Assembly (NCBI GenBank): GCA_002309955.1
Contig: DBXQ01000067.1
Location: 3,727-17,909, forward strand
Origin: Bacteroidales bacterium UBA1208
GTDB taxonomy: Bacteria; Bacteroidota; Bacteroidia; Bacteroidales; P3
Direction: 5' to 3'
Length of the DNA: 14,183 bases
The translations under genes were made by a program, and so were the position numbers. Shown here one piece after another: positions 6,983-13,569 of the stretch; position 1 is the first letter of the stretch; each line of letters opens with the position of its first letter. The notes beneath the pieces are model-generated. The model made no database searches. It was not told the DNA's origin and was given only the letters and a program-made list of their open reading frames with translations.

Positions 6983-8377
6983 CTATTTGTGCCCCAAGAT
7001 GTTGATGCCGAAATAGATATGCGCAGCACTCATGTTTTTAAGGGAGAATCCGTTGGTATAGTCAACGGCGGCGTATAATTGGAATCTTCGTCCGGGATTC
7101 AAGCTGATGGAGAATCCTGGGTTAAAGAGATGTAATTTTTCACCGTCGCATGAGAGTGAATTTGCAATACCCAGTTCTAACCAGTCAAAGAGTGAGAAGT
7201 GGGCAGAGATGGTGTTGTTGAAAAGGAACAAACCATACCCGTTAGGATTGAACAATCCCCGTTCGAATTGCCCGTGGAATAAATATCCTACACGAATGGT
7301 ATTAAATATATTGTATGATAAACCAACATAAATCTTTGTTGGAGGGGAATATCGAAATGAGGTAGTATCAGATTGATATTTGAGTTGTTGGAAGATGCTG
7401 TCTTTTAAGTGTCTAAAGAATGATGTGTCAAGTTTTTGATTCAAATCAAATCCATCGAAGTCAATTTTGACAGGACTCTCTTTGGGTGTGAGGGTGGTGG
7501 AATTACCGTTCCAAGTAATACCGGGACCGATGTCAAGAAGACTTGCGCTTATCGTAAAATTGGATAGTGTGAACTTTGCACCGATGTCGAAAGTGAATCC
7601 CAGATTATCAGGGAGAGTGTTTGATGTGACAAATGATAGATTGTTAGCGGAGTCTACATGTAGATGGGCTAAACCTGCAGAACGAACCATGTAATCAAGT
7701 AATAGTGTGATGTTGGATGTGTCAGGGGCGGTGAGAACATCAACAGTGAGTTTGTCCACGGAGGCCAACAATAATCCATCCATAATGTTGACACGGGCAC
7801 CAAGGGTCACAGGAGAGTCGGATGGTCGGTAAGCTACCCCGATAGAACCTTGGGCATAGGACATAGAGCTGAAAAGCATTGGTGTGCCCAATTCCAGATG
7901 GCGGTTCTCGTTGAGGTTGCCTTGGGTAAATAAATTGGTAAACTCGACAGGGAGCGTCATGATGCTATGTGTTCGTATTCCGAGGTCAATGGTGAAATGT
8001 AGCCTTTCCCCAATGGAGAAACCTGCCCCCAGCAGATTGACTTCTCCAGTTGAACTGAATCGGCATTTCCTCTCCGAAAGCATTTTCATCAGGTCGGTTA
8101 CATTTAAGATATTGACATTGCGAATTGAGTCATGTCTAAGATTCAATTCGTTAAAGGTGAATGGCATAGTGTATTCACCGTTGGTTTTAAGAATTGATAA
8201 ATACCAATTAGCCGATTCGGGGAAAAGGGCAGGGTTGAGACTGCTGCTCCAGGGCGATGTAAACGAGTGATAGAATATGCCGTTGTCACTGAGCGATTGA
8301 GCTGAAATGCGTTGTCCAGACAATATCATTGTGGCCATGGCTACTGCCACAAGTAATTTTCTTCCATTCATTTTCAT
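6983..8377 (-). CDS. DUF5723-like outer-membrane beta-barrel protein
   Basis: The 464-residue protein starts with a Sec signal peptide (basic residues to Lys7, hydrophobic 8-21) and probable cleavage after Ala26 in ISAQ. The mature part contains SSLNPALFP near the N-terminus, then many alternating polar and hydrophobic strands rich in Gly, Asn and aromatic residues. Examples are the segments around IGVAYRP, LGFTFDIGAKF, IYVGLSY and IRVGYLFHGQF. This pattern fits the DUF5723 family of Bacteroidota, thought to form outer-membrane barrels of unknown role. The ATG at 8377 lies 12 bp after the stop of the upstream lipoprotein gene; an in-frame ATG at 8371 is an alternative start. The tight spacing suggests the two products work together at the outer membrane. 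Family assignment is from recognition of the N-terminal pattern and is moderately sure; substrate or partner is unknown. Confidence 0.75.
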   Translation of the reverse strand: MKMNGRKLLVAVAMATMILSGQRISAQSLSDNGIFYHSFTSPWSSSLNPALFPESANWYLSILKTNGEYTMPFTFNELNLRHDSIRNVNILNVTDLMKMLSERKCRFSSTGEVNLLGAGFSIGERLHFTIDLGIRTHSIMTLPVEFTNLFTQGNLNENRHLELGTPMLFSSMSYAQGSIGVAYRPSDSPVTLGARVNIMDGLLLASVDKLTVDVLTAPDTSNITLLLDYMVRSAGLAHLHVDSANNLSFVTSNTLPDNLGFTFDIGAKFTLSNFTISASLLDIGPGITWNGNSTTLTPKESPVKIDFDGFDLNQKLDTSFFRHLKDSIFQQLKYQSDTTSFRYSPPTKIYVGLSYNIFNTIRVGYLFHGQFERGLFNPNGYGLFLFNNTISAHFSLFDWLELGIANSLSCDGEKLHLFNPGFSISLNPGRRFQLYAAVDYTNGFSLKNMSAAHIYFGINILGHK

Positions 8378-8389
8378 GGCAGTGTGTTA

Positions 8390-9697
8390 TTATTGTTTGA
8401 TATCAATTGGGTCGGTGGCAAAATGAACATGAGGAGCCAGAACGACTCGTGCCCGCAATTCAATCTTATCCTTTCCTTGCACTGCAACAGTAGGATGCTC
8501 TTCCAATGCTCCGATGGTTGACGAACTAAGGCTTATCCGATAGCTCAAATATCGTGTCTGTCTCAATTTCTTTAGCAAGGTGAAATCAATGGGAACAGTA
8601 ATGCACGAACGGCTGTAACCGCCTGATACGTATGAGTCAAGTATTGGCGATTCTACCAGTTGACCCCCTAAGATAAGCTGGTCTCCGTTCAGCAGGTCTT
8701 CTGTCAGAGAAACCATATTGGTGTCCAGCAATGACAGATTCATGAGGAAAGTCAGAGGAATGTTGTTTCTTGCTTCAATGACTATACAACTGGTCGAATC
8801 GAGCGTAAGGTAACGTTCAACTTCATTCAACACAGAATCGGATATATCGATGGGTAGATTCCATTCAATGGTGTCGGTACGGGTTATATTTTGGCAATAA
8901 ATTTGCAATGGGAAGTCTGCCATGCATCGGGTGTCAACCGTGACACTATCAAATCCAATACTTTTCAAATAGGCTTCGCCACCACCAGTATACCAATATG
9001 TTTTTGGCATGGCAACATTTAAATTGGCAGAGTATCTAATGTATTTTGGCTGTCGATTCACAAGTGGACTGATATCGTAATTGTTAACGATATCAATGCG
9101 TTTCCCGTTAATCAGTTCTTCTTCCATAAGAACAACCCGATTTTCAGACAATGGAATCACAGGGTTGAATCCATTGGCGCACATCACTGTCAATGTAATG
9201 GAGTCGAAATAAAGTTTGATTCCGTGGTTGAAATTGAATTCAACAGTATCGTTTATGTGTCCATCGATGAACGATGACGCTGTAACATACAATCCTTTCA
9301 ATTGAAGATTGTCGATTCCAATATCTTGCAATGTACTGAAAATAGGCAGGTCAAGTCGGCCATTGATATAATACATAAGACGTATGGAGTCGTCGTCTTC
9401 CGTCAGGGCATTCCGTCCTTTGGCATCGGAATAGTCATATACTGAGTGGAGTGAGTCTTGGTAACGCATTGAAATAATGTCGTTTTCATCTTTGTAAATG
9501 TAAAAAAGGCCAAGTGTGTCAATCCAACCCATCAAATCGTTTACCTCTACAGACCATTTTGCTACAGGAATAGCCCATACGGGATCTAAATCCCCTTCTA
9601 TAACCAGTGGTCTACGCAATTTATCGAAATCGTCCTTGCTGCAACTTGACAATGCTATGCTGCCAATAAGTGCAAACAGAATAATTTTGAGCTTCAT
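8390..9697 (-). CDS. Lipoprotein of unknown function
   Basis: The chosen start at 9697 gives 435 residues beginning with Met-Lys-Leu-Lys. A short hydrophobic segment and a clear lipobox Ala-Leu-Ser-Ser-Cys19 follow, with Ser-Lys-Asp-Asp after it. An in-frame upstream ATG at 9832 would place 45 residues before this signal peptide and extend past the promoter, so I reject it. The mature protein has no motif I recognise. It begins with a DPVWAIPVAKW segment, is rich in beta-strand-like stretches and Asp, Ser and Thr, and has only two further cysteine-containing regions in the middle and one near residue 330. It heads the minus-strand array, 12 bp upstream of the DUF5723-like barrel gene, and is presumably an outer-membrane-anchored partner of that barrel. 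Other genomes would have to show whether the pair is conserved. Confidence 0.85.
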   Translation of the reverse strand: MKLKIILFALIGSIALSSCSKDDFDKLRRPLVIEGDLDPVWAIPVAKWSVEVNDLMGWIDTLGLFYIYKDENDIISMRYQDSLHSVYDYSDAKGRNALTEDDDSIRLMYYINGRLDLPIFSTLQDIGIDNLQLKGLYVTASSFIDGHINDTVEFNFNHGIKLYFDSITLTVMCANGFNPVIPLSENRVVLMEEELINGKRIDIVNNYDISPLVNRQPKYIRYSANLNVAMPKTYWYTGGGEAYLKSIGFDSVTVDTRCMADFPLQIYCQNITRTDTIEWNLPIDISDSVLNEVERYLTLDSTSCIVIEARNNIPLTFLMNLSLLDTNMVSLTEDLLNGDQLILGGQLVESPILDSYVSGGYSRSCITVPIDFTLLKKLRQTRYLSYRISLSSSTIGALEEHPTVAVQGKDKIELRARVVLAPHVHFATDPIDIKQ

Positions 9698-9728
9698 AAT
9701 GTTATAATAATAATTTGTTTTGAAAATG

Positions 9729-9736
9729 CAAAGATA
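9729..9736 (-). promoter_or_regulatory. -7 element for the minus-strand operon
   Basis: On the minus strand this reads TATCTTTG, a full match to TAnnTTTG. It lies 31 bp upstream of the lipoprotein ATG at 9697, with transcription predicted to start near 9722. No TTG is present at the expected -33 position, so a regulator or relaxed recognition may be involved. Its -33 zone covers the -7 element of the opposite promoter. Confidence 0.6.
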
Positions 9737-9749
9737 CAAAAAAAAAATG

Positions 9750-9757
9750 TATTTTTG
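9750..9757 (+). promoter_or_regulatory. -7 element for the secreted hydrolase gene
   Basis: TATTTTTG at 9750-9757 matches TAnnTTTG and is followed by C. The predicted transcription start near 9764 gives a leader of about 22 nt before the ATG at 9786. No TTG occurs at -33; that zone coincides with the minus-strand -7 element at 9729-9736. Confidence 0.6.
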
Positions 9758-9785
9758 CATTTTAATATGTATCAATTGTGTTATT

Positions 9786-10700
9786 ATGAAAAAGTATCTA
9801 TTGTCGGTGGTTGTGGTGTTCACCGCATTCATCGTCCATGCTCAACAGACCTTCACTTTTGCAACTCGCGATACCGTTCAGCTTAAATTGGACGTATACC
9901 AACCAGTCACACCGCGTCCTGACCACGCCTGTGTGGTTTATGTCTTTGGTGGAGGTTTCATCTCCGGTGCCCGCAACAATGAACACATGGTCAACTGCTG
10001 CACAGCACTTTCCGACCGTGGCTTTGTTGCCGTCGCTATCGACTACAGGCTTTACCTGAAACATGCCAAGAAGGTGCCCTTGCTCAAGATGCACACGCTC
10101 TTCGACACGGCTATCCGTTACGCTGTCGAGGACTGCTCCGAGGCCATCGCCTGGCTCTGCAACCATGCGGATGAGCTGGGCATCGACACCTCACGCATCA
10201 TTCTGTCGGGAAGCAGTGCAGGGGCTATCACCGTGCTCCAAACCGATTATTGTCGTTGCAACTCTCTTCCCCCGGCCGCTGCCCTTCCCGCCAGTTTCAG
10301 ACCCGCCGCAGTGGTTCCCTATGCCGGTGGACTCTATTGCTCTGCCTGTCAGCTCAAGTATGCCGTTCCTCCAGCCCCCACTTGCTTCTTCCATGGTACG
10401 GCGGACCGCATCGTCAACTACAACTCGTTCCGTGGGTCGCTGGGCAAAGCCCTGTTTGGCGCCAACCGGGTGGCACGTGTTTTCAAGAGGAACGACTATA
10501 GCCATTGGATTCTCCGATATGAAGACCATGGACATGAAATCGCTGCTGCGTTGCCACAAACTATCGATGGCTTCTGCGCCTTTGTCAATGCAGCACTCGC
10601 CGGACGTGTGATGAACTACGATGCTACCTGCACCGACTCAGGCATCAAGTTGACCAAGTGGTCGAAGCTCAACCTCCTGCAGCTCTACCGTGCTCATTAG
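9786..10700 (+). CDS. Secreted alpha/beta hydrolase (esterase-like)
   Basis: The 304-residue protein has a Sec signal peptide (Met-Lys-Lys-Tyr, hydrophobic 5-17) with cleavage likely after His-Ala19, so it acts outside the cytoplasm. The oxyanion-hole region is VYVFGGGF (51-58) in place of the usual HGGGF. The nucleophile elbow is Gly-Ser-Ser-Ala-Gly (142-146) with Ser144. Asp207 in FFHGTADRIV and His248 or His250 in YEDHGHE complete a plausible Ser-Asp-His triad. This is a carboxylesterase or BD-FAE-like fold; the natural substrate, possibly acetylated or feruloylated glycans or a short-chain ester, cannot be read from the sequence. A tail of about 30 residues follows the core. The ATG at 9786 is preferred over an in-frame TTG at 9720, which would add 22 residues before the signal peptide and lies upstream of the promoter. 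GC content and codon use look richer than in the neighbour across the divergent promoter. Confidence 0.88.
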   Translation: MKKYLLSVVVVFTAFIVHAQQTFTFATRDTVQLKLDVYQPVTPRPDHACVVYVFGGGFISGARNNEHMVNCCTALSDRGFVAVAIDYRLYLKHAKKVPLLKMHTLFDTAIRYAVEDCSEAIAWLCNHADELGIDTSRIILSGSSAGAITVLQTDYCRCNSLPPAAALPASFRPAAVVPYAGGLYCSACQLKYAVPPAPTCFFHGTADRIVNYNSFRGSLGKALFGANRVARVFKRNDYSHWILRYEDHGHEIAAALPQTIDGFCAFVNAALAGRVMNYDATCTDSGIKLTKWSKLNLLQLYRAH

Positions 10701-10710
10701 CATCGGGTTG

Positions 10711-10742
10711 AAAAAGGGCATCCCTTGCAGTAAGGAATGCCC
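10711..10742 (-). terminator. Terminator of the flavin-reductase gene, in convergent gap
   Basis: An 11-bp stem with one mismatch (10716-10726 with 10732-10742) has a 5-nt loop. On the minus strand it is followed by five T (the A run at 10711-10715), 28 bp past the flavin-reductase stop. On the plus strand, after the hydrolase, the stem is followed by CGGTTTG without a proper T tract, so termination there would be weaker. Confidence 0.78.
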
Positions 10743-10770
10743 CGGTTTGATGTTCTTTGCGAAGGGTTGG

Positions 10771-11460
10771 CTATTTCAGTGCCATGCCGCTGTTCCAGGC
10801 TTTGCCTACACTGTCGCCGATGGTGTAGTAGTTGAAACTTGAGCCGTCCCACACTAAGGGGTTGAGTTTCTTGATGTCGATTTTGCCGTTGGTGACAACG
10901 GTCGAATCGGCTGAGGCGTTAACGATTTGTCCTACGACGAAAGCTCCGCCGTCTTCACGCTCCTGCATGTCCACCACTACGCATTCCATGGTGACGGGAT
11001 ACTCGTTGATGATGGGGGCGTTGACGTTGGGGCTGTCCTTCCATGTAAAGCCGGCTTTGGCCACTTTGTTCTCTACATCGTTGCCGCTGACGATACCGAA
11101 GTAGTCGCTCTGAACCACGGTGCGGGCATCGGCGAAACTGAGGGTGAAGGCCTTGGTGAGGCGCAGGTTGTCGGTGGTTTTGTGTTTCGACAGCTGGAAG
11201 CACACCTGGTTGCCGTCGTACTGTCCGCCCCAAGCGGCCATCATCACGTCGGGAACTTTGTTCTCGTCGTAGGTGGCAATCATCAGCGCCGGCTGAGGGG
11301 TGACGTACATTTTGGCGCCCATATTGGTGCGGCCTTCTACATCCTTGATTTCGGTAGGCACTTGTACGGTGGCTTGTTCTTCGGGTGCGGTCTCTTGTTT
11401 GGTGCTGCAGGAGGCAAATATCATTGCTGCTGCGGCCAATGTGAATAAGGTTTTCTTCAT
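10771..11460 (-). CDS. Flavin-reductase-fold lipoprotein
   Basis: The 229-residue protein has a lipoprotein signal peptide ending in Phe-Ala-Ser-Cys18, then a linker of about 25 residues rich in Glu, Thr and Gln. From about residue 43 a flavin reductase-like, FMN-binding split-barrel domain follows. It has PQPALMIATYD (55-65), AAWGGQ (75-80), SKHKTTDNL (91-99), then SFADARTVVQSDYFGIVSG (108-126). The SxHxTxxNL stretch and the SDYFGxxSG stretch are typical FMN or dimer-contact positions of this family. Members without a signal are cytosolic NAD(P)H:flavin oxidoreductases or bind FMN. Here the domain would face the periplasm or cell surface, where NAD(P)H is scarce, so an electron-transfer or flavin-binding role is more likely than classical reduction. 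It lies 78 bp downstream of the peptide-binding lipoprotein gene on the same strand and could be co-transcribed; no good promoter is visible between them. Confidence 0.87.
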   Translation of the reverse strand: MKKTLFTLAAAAMIFASCSTKQETAPEEQATVQVPTEIKDVEGRTNMGAKMYVTPQPALMIATYDENKVPDVMMAAWGGQYDGNQVCFQLSKHKTTDNLRLTKAFTLSFADARTVVQSDYFGIVSGNDVENKVAKAGFTWKDSPNVNAPIINEYPVTMECVVVDMQEREDGGAFVVGQIVNASADSTVVTNGKIDIKKLNPLVWDGSSFNYYTIGDSVGKAWNSGMALK

Positions 11461-11519
11461 AAGTGGGTATTTTAAAATTAAACGATTACATAATAACGGG
11501 TAGAGGTTTCAATTATTGT

Positions 11520-11538
11520 CTGGCGGCCAGGCCGGCAG
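11520..11538 (-). other. GC-rich hairpin abutting a stop codon
   Basis: The 19 bases directly after the stop codon of the peptide-binding protein gene form a stem of eight pairs with one mismatch around a single-base centre. No T tract follows on the minus strand, so it is not a standard terminator. It may protect the 3' end of an mRNA or reduce read-through into the flavin-reductase gene. Confidence 0.4.
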
Positions 11539-13143
11539 TTATTTGTCGATGGTCACATATCGAAGGTCGAGGGCATTCATGGCGTTGCTGCGCAGGCCGT
11601 GGACGTACTTGTGGGTGAAGTGCAACACTTGGTCGTAGTAGAGCACCACCACTGGCGCATCCTGCATCAACATGCGGTCCATTTCGCGGTACAGGGCGAT
11701 GCGTTCCTGCTCGTCGGAGGTTTGCTTGGCGCGGCGGTAGAGCCTGTCGTACTTGGGATTGTTGTAGCGTGTGTAGTTCGACCCCGCAGGACAGCGGTTG
11801 GGACTGTAGAAGAGTGACAAGTAGTTCTCGGCGTCGGGATAGTCGGCGATCCAGCTTTTCCGGAACCAGGCACATTTGCCTTGCGCAACCTGCTCGCGCA
11901 GAGAGGCAGGGGGATTGACGTCGACTTTGATGTCTAACCCCAGCAGCCCCAGTTGCTGCTGTATGTATTTGCAGAGGTCAAGGTAGTTGGAGGTGGTGGA
12001 GAGGGTGATGGTGGGTAGTCCTTTGCCGTGTGGGTGTCCCGCTTCGGCCAGCAGTTGGGCGGCTTTTATAGGGTTGTAGGTATAGCCATAGTCGGCAATG
12101 GTGTCGAAGCCCGGCAGCCCTTGCGGCACCATGCCCCCGCAGCCGGGAGCACCGATGCCGTTGCGCAGGTAGCGCATCATCTTCTCGCGGTCGAAGCCGT
12201 AGTTGATGGCTTGGCGTATGCGGCGGTCGTTGAGGGGGGTGGAGGCTCCCTCGATGCGGAAGCCGAGGTATTCGGTGTTGAGGAATGGGGTGCTGACCAT
12301 GTCGATACGGTCGGCATATTTGGCCTTCAGTTGGCCTGTGCGGGTCAGCAGTTCGTCTTTGTATGCGGCGTCAAGCGAGTTCATGAAGTCGAGGTTGCCT
12401 TTGACAAACTCCAAGAATGAGGTCTGTTTGTCCACAATGAATGTCACGGCTACGGCGTCGAGGTAGGGGAGGCGTTGTCCCGCGCTGTCGCACTCGAAGT
12501 AATGGGGGTTGCGCCGCATGACGAGTTTGACATTCTCTTTCCACAACTGCAGGTAGAATGGCCCAGTGCCGCAGGGATGCTGGCGGAAGTCGGGGCCGTA
12601 ATGCTCCACCACTTCGTGTGGCACCACGCTACAGTATACCATCCCCAACAGGCTGAGAAAAGGACTGAAAGGTTGGGTGAGGTGGATGACGAAGGTAGTG
12701 TCGTCGGGGGCTTCGAAACGGTCTACATCGCTGAATATCCAGCGGCCGGGCGAGTCGGATGTGGGACTGAATATGCGGTTGAAGCTGTAGAGGAAGTCGG
12801 CAGCAGTGACCGCACGGGTGGAGTCGTGTGTGTTGAACAGCGGGTTTTTATGAAACAAAACATCGCTCCGCAGGGCGAAGGTGTAGGTCTTGCCGTCGGG
12901 GCTGATGGTCCAGCTGTGGGCGATACAAGGTTGTGGCTGCAGTTGTTCGTCGAGGCGCACAAGGCCGTTATACAGCTGTGTGCAGCCCCAGATGAGGGTT
13001 TGGTCTTTGGCATAGGCCGGGTCGAGGGTGGTAATGCCCGCCGACTCGTTGTAGCGGAATATCTGTTTGTCGCTGTTGTCGGGCATCCGGCAGGCTGCCA
13101 AAGTTAGCACTGCCAAGGCTATTAGTATGTTACTCTGTTTCAT
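11539..13143 (-). CDS. ABC-type peptide-binding lipoprotein (family 5)
   Basis: An extracytoplasmic solute-binding protein of the SBP_bac_5 (DppA/OppA) class, 534 residues as usual for the family. The signal peptide ends in Leu-Ala-Ala-Cys18, making it a lipoprotein. The mature part shows the family pattern: TLDPAYAKD near 39-47, TQLYNGLVRLDEQLQPQP (55-72), SWTISPDGKTYTFALRSDV (77-95), the segment VTAADFLYSFNR (112-123), then CGTGPFYLQLWKEN (191-204), RRIRQAINYGFDREKMM (307-323) and DYPDAENYLSLFYS (434-447). It should bind oligopeptides or a related ligand. No permease or ATPase genes for such a transporter are next to it, so the partner must be encoded elsewhere or the protein works alone, for example as a receptor. 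The ATG at 13143 is directly before the signal peptide, with a -7 element about 30 bp upstream. Confidence 0.95.
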   Translation of the reverse strand: MKQSNILIALAVLTLAACRMPDNSDKQIFRYNESAGITTLDPAYAKDQTLIWGCTQLYNGLVRLDEQLQPQPCIAHSWTISPDGKTYTFALRSDVLFHKNPLFNTHDSTRAVTAADFLYSFNRIFSPTSDSPGRWIFSDVDRFEAPDDTTFVIHLTQPFSPFLSLLGMVYCSVVPHEVVEHYGPDFRQHPCGTGPFYLQLWKENVKLVMRRNPHYFECDSAGQRLPYLDAVAVTFIVDKQTSFLEFVKGNLDFMNSLDAAYKDELLTRTGQLKAKYADRIDMVSTPFLNTEYLGFRIEGASTPLNDRRIRQAINYGFDREKMMRYLRNGIGAPGCGGMVPQGLPGFDTIADYGYTYNPIKAAQLLAEAGHPHGKGLPTITLSTTSNYLDLCKYIQQQLGLLGLDIKVDVNPPASLREQVAQGKCAWFRKSWIADYPDAENYLSLFYSPNRCPAGSNYTRYNNPKYDRLYRRAKQTSDEQERIALYREMDRMLMQDAPVVVLYYDQVLHFTHKYVHGLRSNAMNALDLRYVTIDK

Positions 13144-13174
13144 GTGTTCAAATGAAGTGTCTGCATTTGTGCTG

Positions 13175-13182
13175 CAAATTTA
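13175..13182 (-). promoter_or_regulatory. -7 element of the peptide-binding protein gene
   Basis: On the minus strand this reads TAAATTTG, a match to TAnnTTTG followed by C. It lies 31 bp upstream of the ATG at 13143. At the expected -33 position there is no TTG; instead the proximal copy of a direct repeat (13202-13215) begins there. Confidence 0.6.
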
Positions 13183-13201
13183 CATAAAATTATTGATTTT
13201 A

Positions 13202-13242
13202 CTGGCAGAAAGTGTCGGATTGTTTCATCTGGCGGAGAGTGT
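13202..13242 (-). repeat. Pair of 14-bp direct repeats in a promoter
   Basis: CTGGCAGAAAGTGT (13202-13215, plus-strand reading) recurs as CTGGCGGAGAGTGT (13229-13242) with 12 of 14 identities, 27 bp apart. They lie directly upstream of the -7 element at 13175-13182, where a weak -33 would sit. They may be operator half-sites for an activator or repressor. Confidence 0.45.
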
Positions 13243-13266
13243 GAGTTTAAGATGGGGTTGAGCTGA

Positions 13267-13407
13267 TTAGCCAGTCAAAAGGATTTTGTTTGTTGTCACT
13301 CCGGAGGTAACCTCCGCTCCCGTGTAGGTTTTCACCCACTCGAAGTGTTGGGAGAAGGCGAGGAGGGAGGCGGCGAGGTGGATTGAGAGGAGGATGTATT
13401 TTTTCAT
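13267..13407 (-). pseudogene. Truncated 5' end of a secreted-protein gene (46 codons)
   Basis: An ATG at 13407 opens a 46-codon frame ending with TAA at 13267-13269. The product starts Met-Lys-Lys-Tyr-Ile-Leu-Leu, continues with a hydrophobic core rich in Leu and Ala, and has a likely signal-peptidase site at LAFSQ (residues 16-20). Then comes HFEWVKTYTGAE. This beginning resembles, from memory, the N-termini of large secreted Bacteroidota proteins with beta-propeller-like or SBBP-type repeats. The resemblance stops at about Glu32, where the DNA has a perfect palindrome (CGGAGG-TAA-CCTCCG, 13302-13316), and 14 unrelated residues follow to the stop. I read it as a gene start cut off by deletion or insertion. 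It could instead be a small secreted peptide. No promoter is evident upstream, and 13408-13569 holds nothing else I can support apart from a 12-bp AT palindrome at 13450-13461. Confidence 0.5.
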
Positions 13408-13569
13408 AGGGGAATTGGAAATAGAAAGGGGAAAATTGAAACAGCTAAGAATAATATTATTTTCATGGTGATATGGGGTTTTGTTTATCGGTATGTTTCT
13501 CTTTTGTATTTCTCATTATTTTGAGCCGTCACTGCCGAGGGGTTGAAGAAGGGTCGAAGAGGGAGACTG

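Noticed and set aside
9720..9785. TTG start at 9720 for the secreted hydrolase
   Set aside because: It would add 22 residues before the signal peptide and lies upstream of the -7 element at 9750-9757.
9698..9832. N-terminal extension of the lipoprotein gene to an ATG at 9832
   Set aside because: It would put 45 residues before a good lipoprotein signal peptide, and would start upstream of the -7 element and inside the divergent hydrolase gene.
12475..13107. 210-codon plus-strand frame opposite the peptide-binding protein; similar frames at 4946-5530 and 10927-11448
   Set aside because: All are antisense shadows of genes with recognised families, with no motif, start context or promoter of their own.
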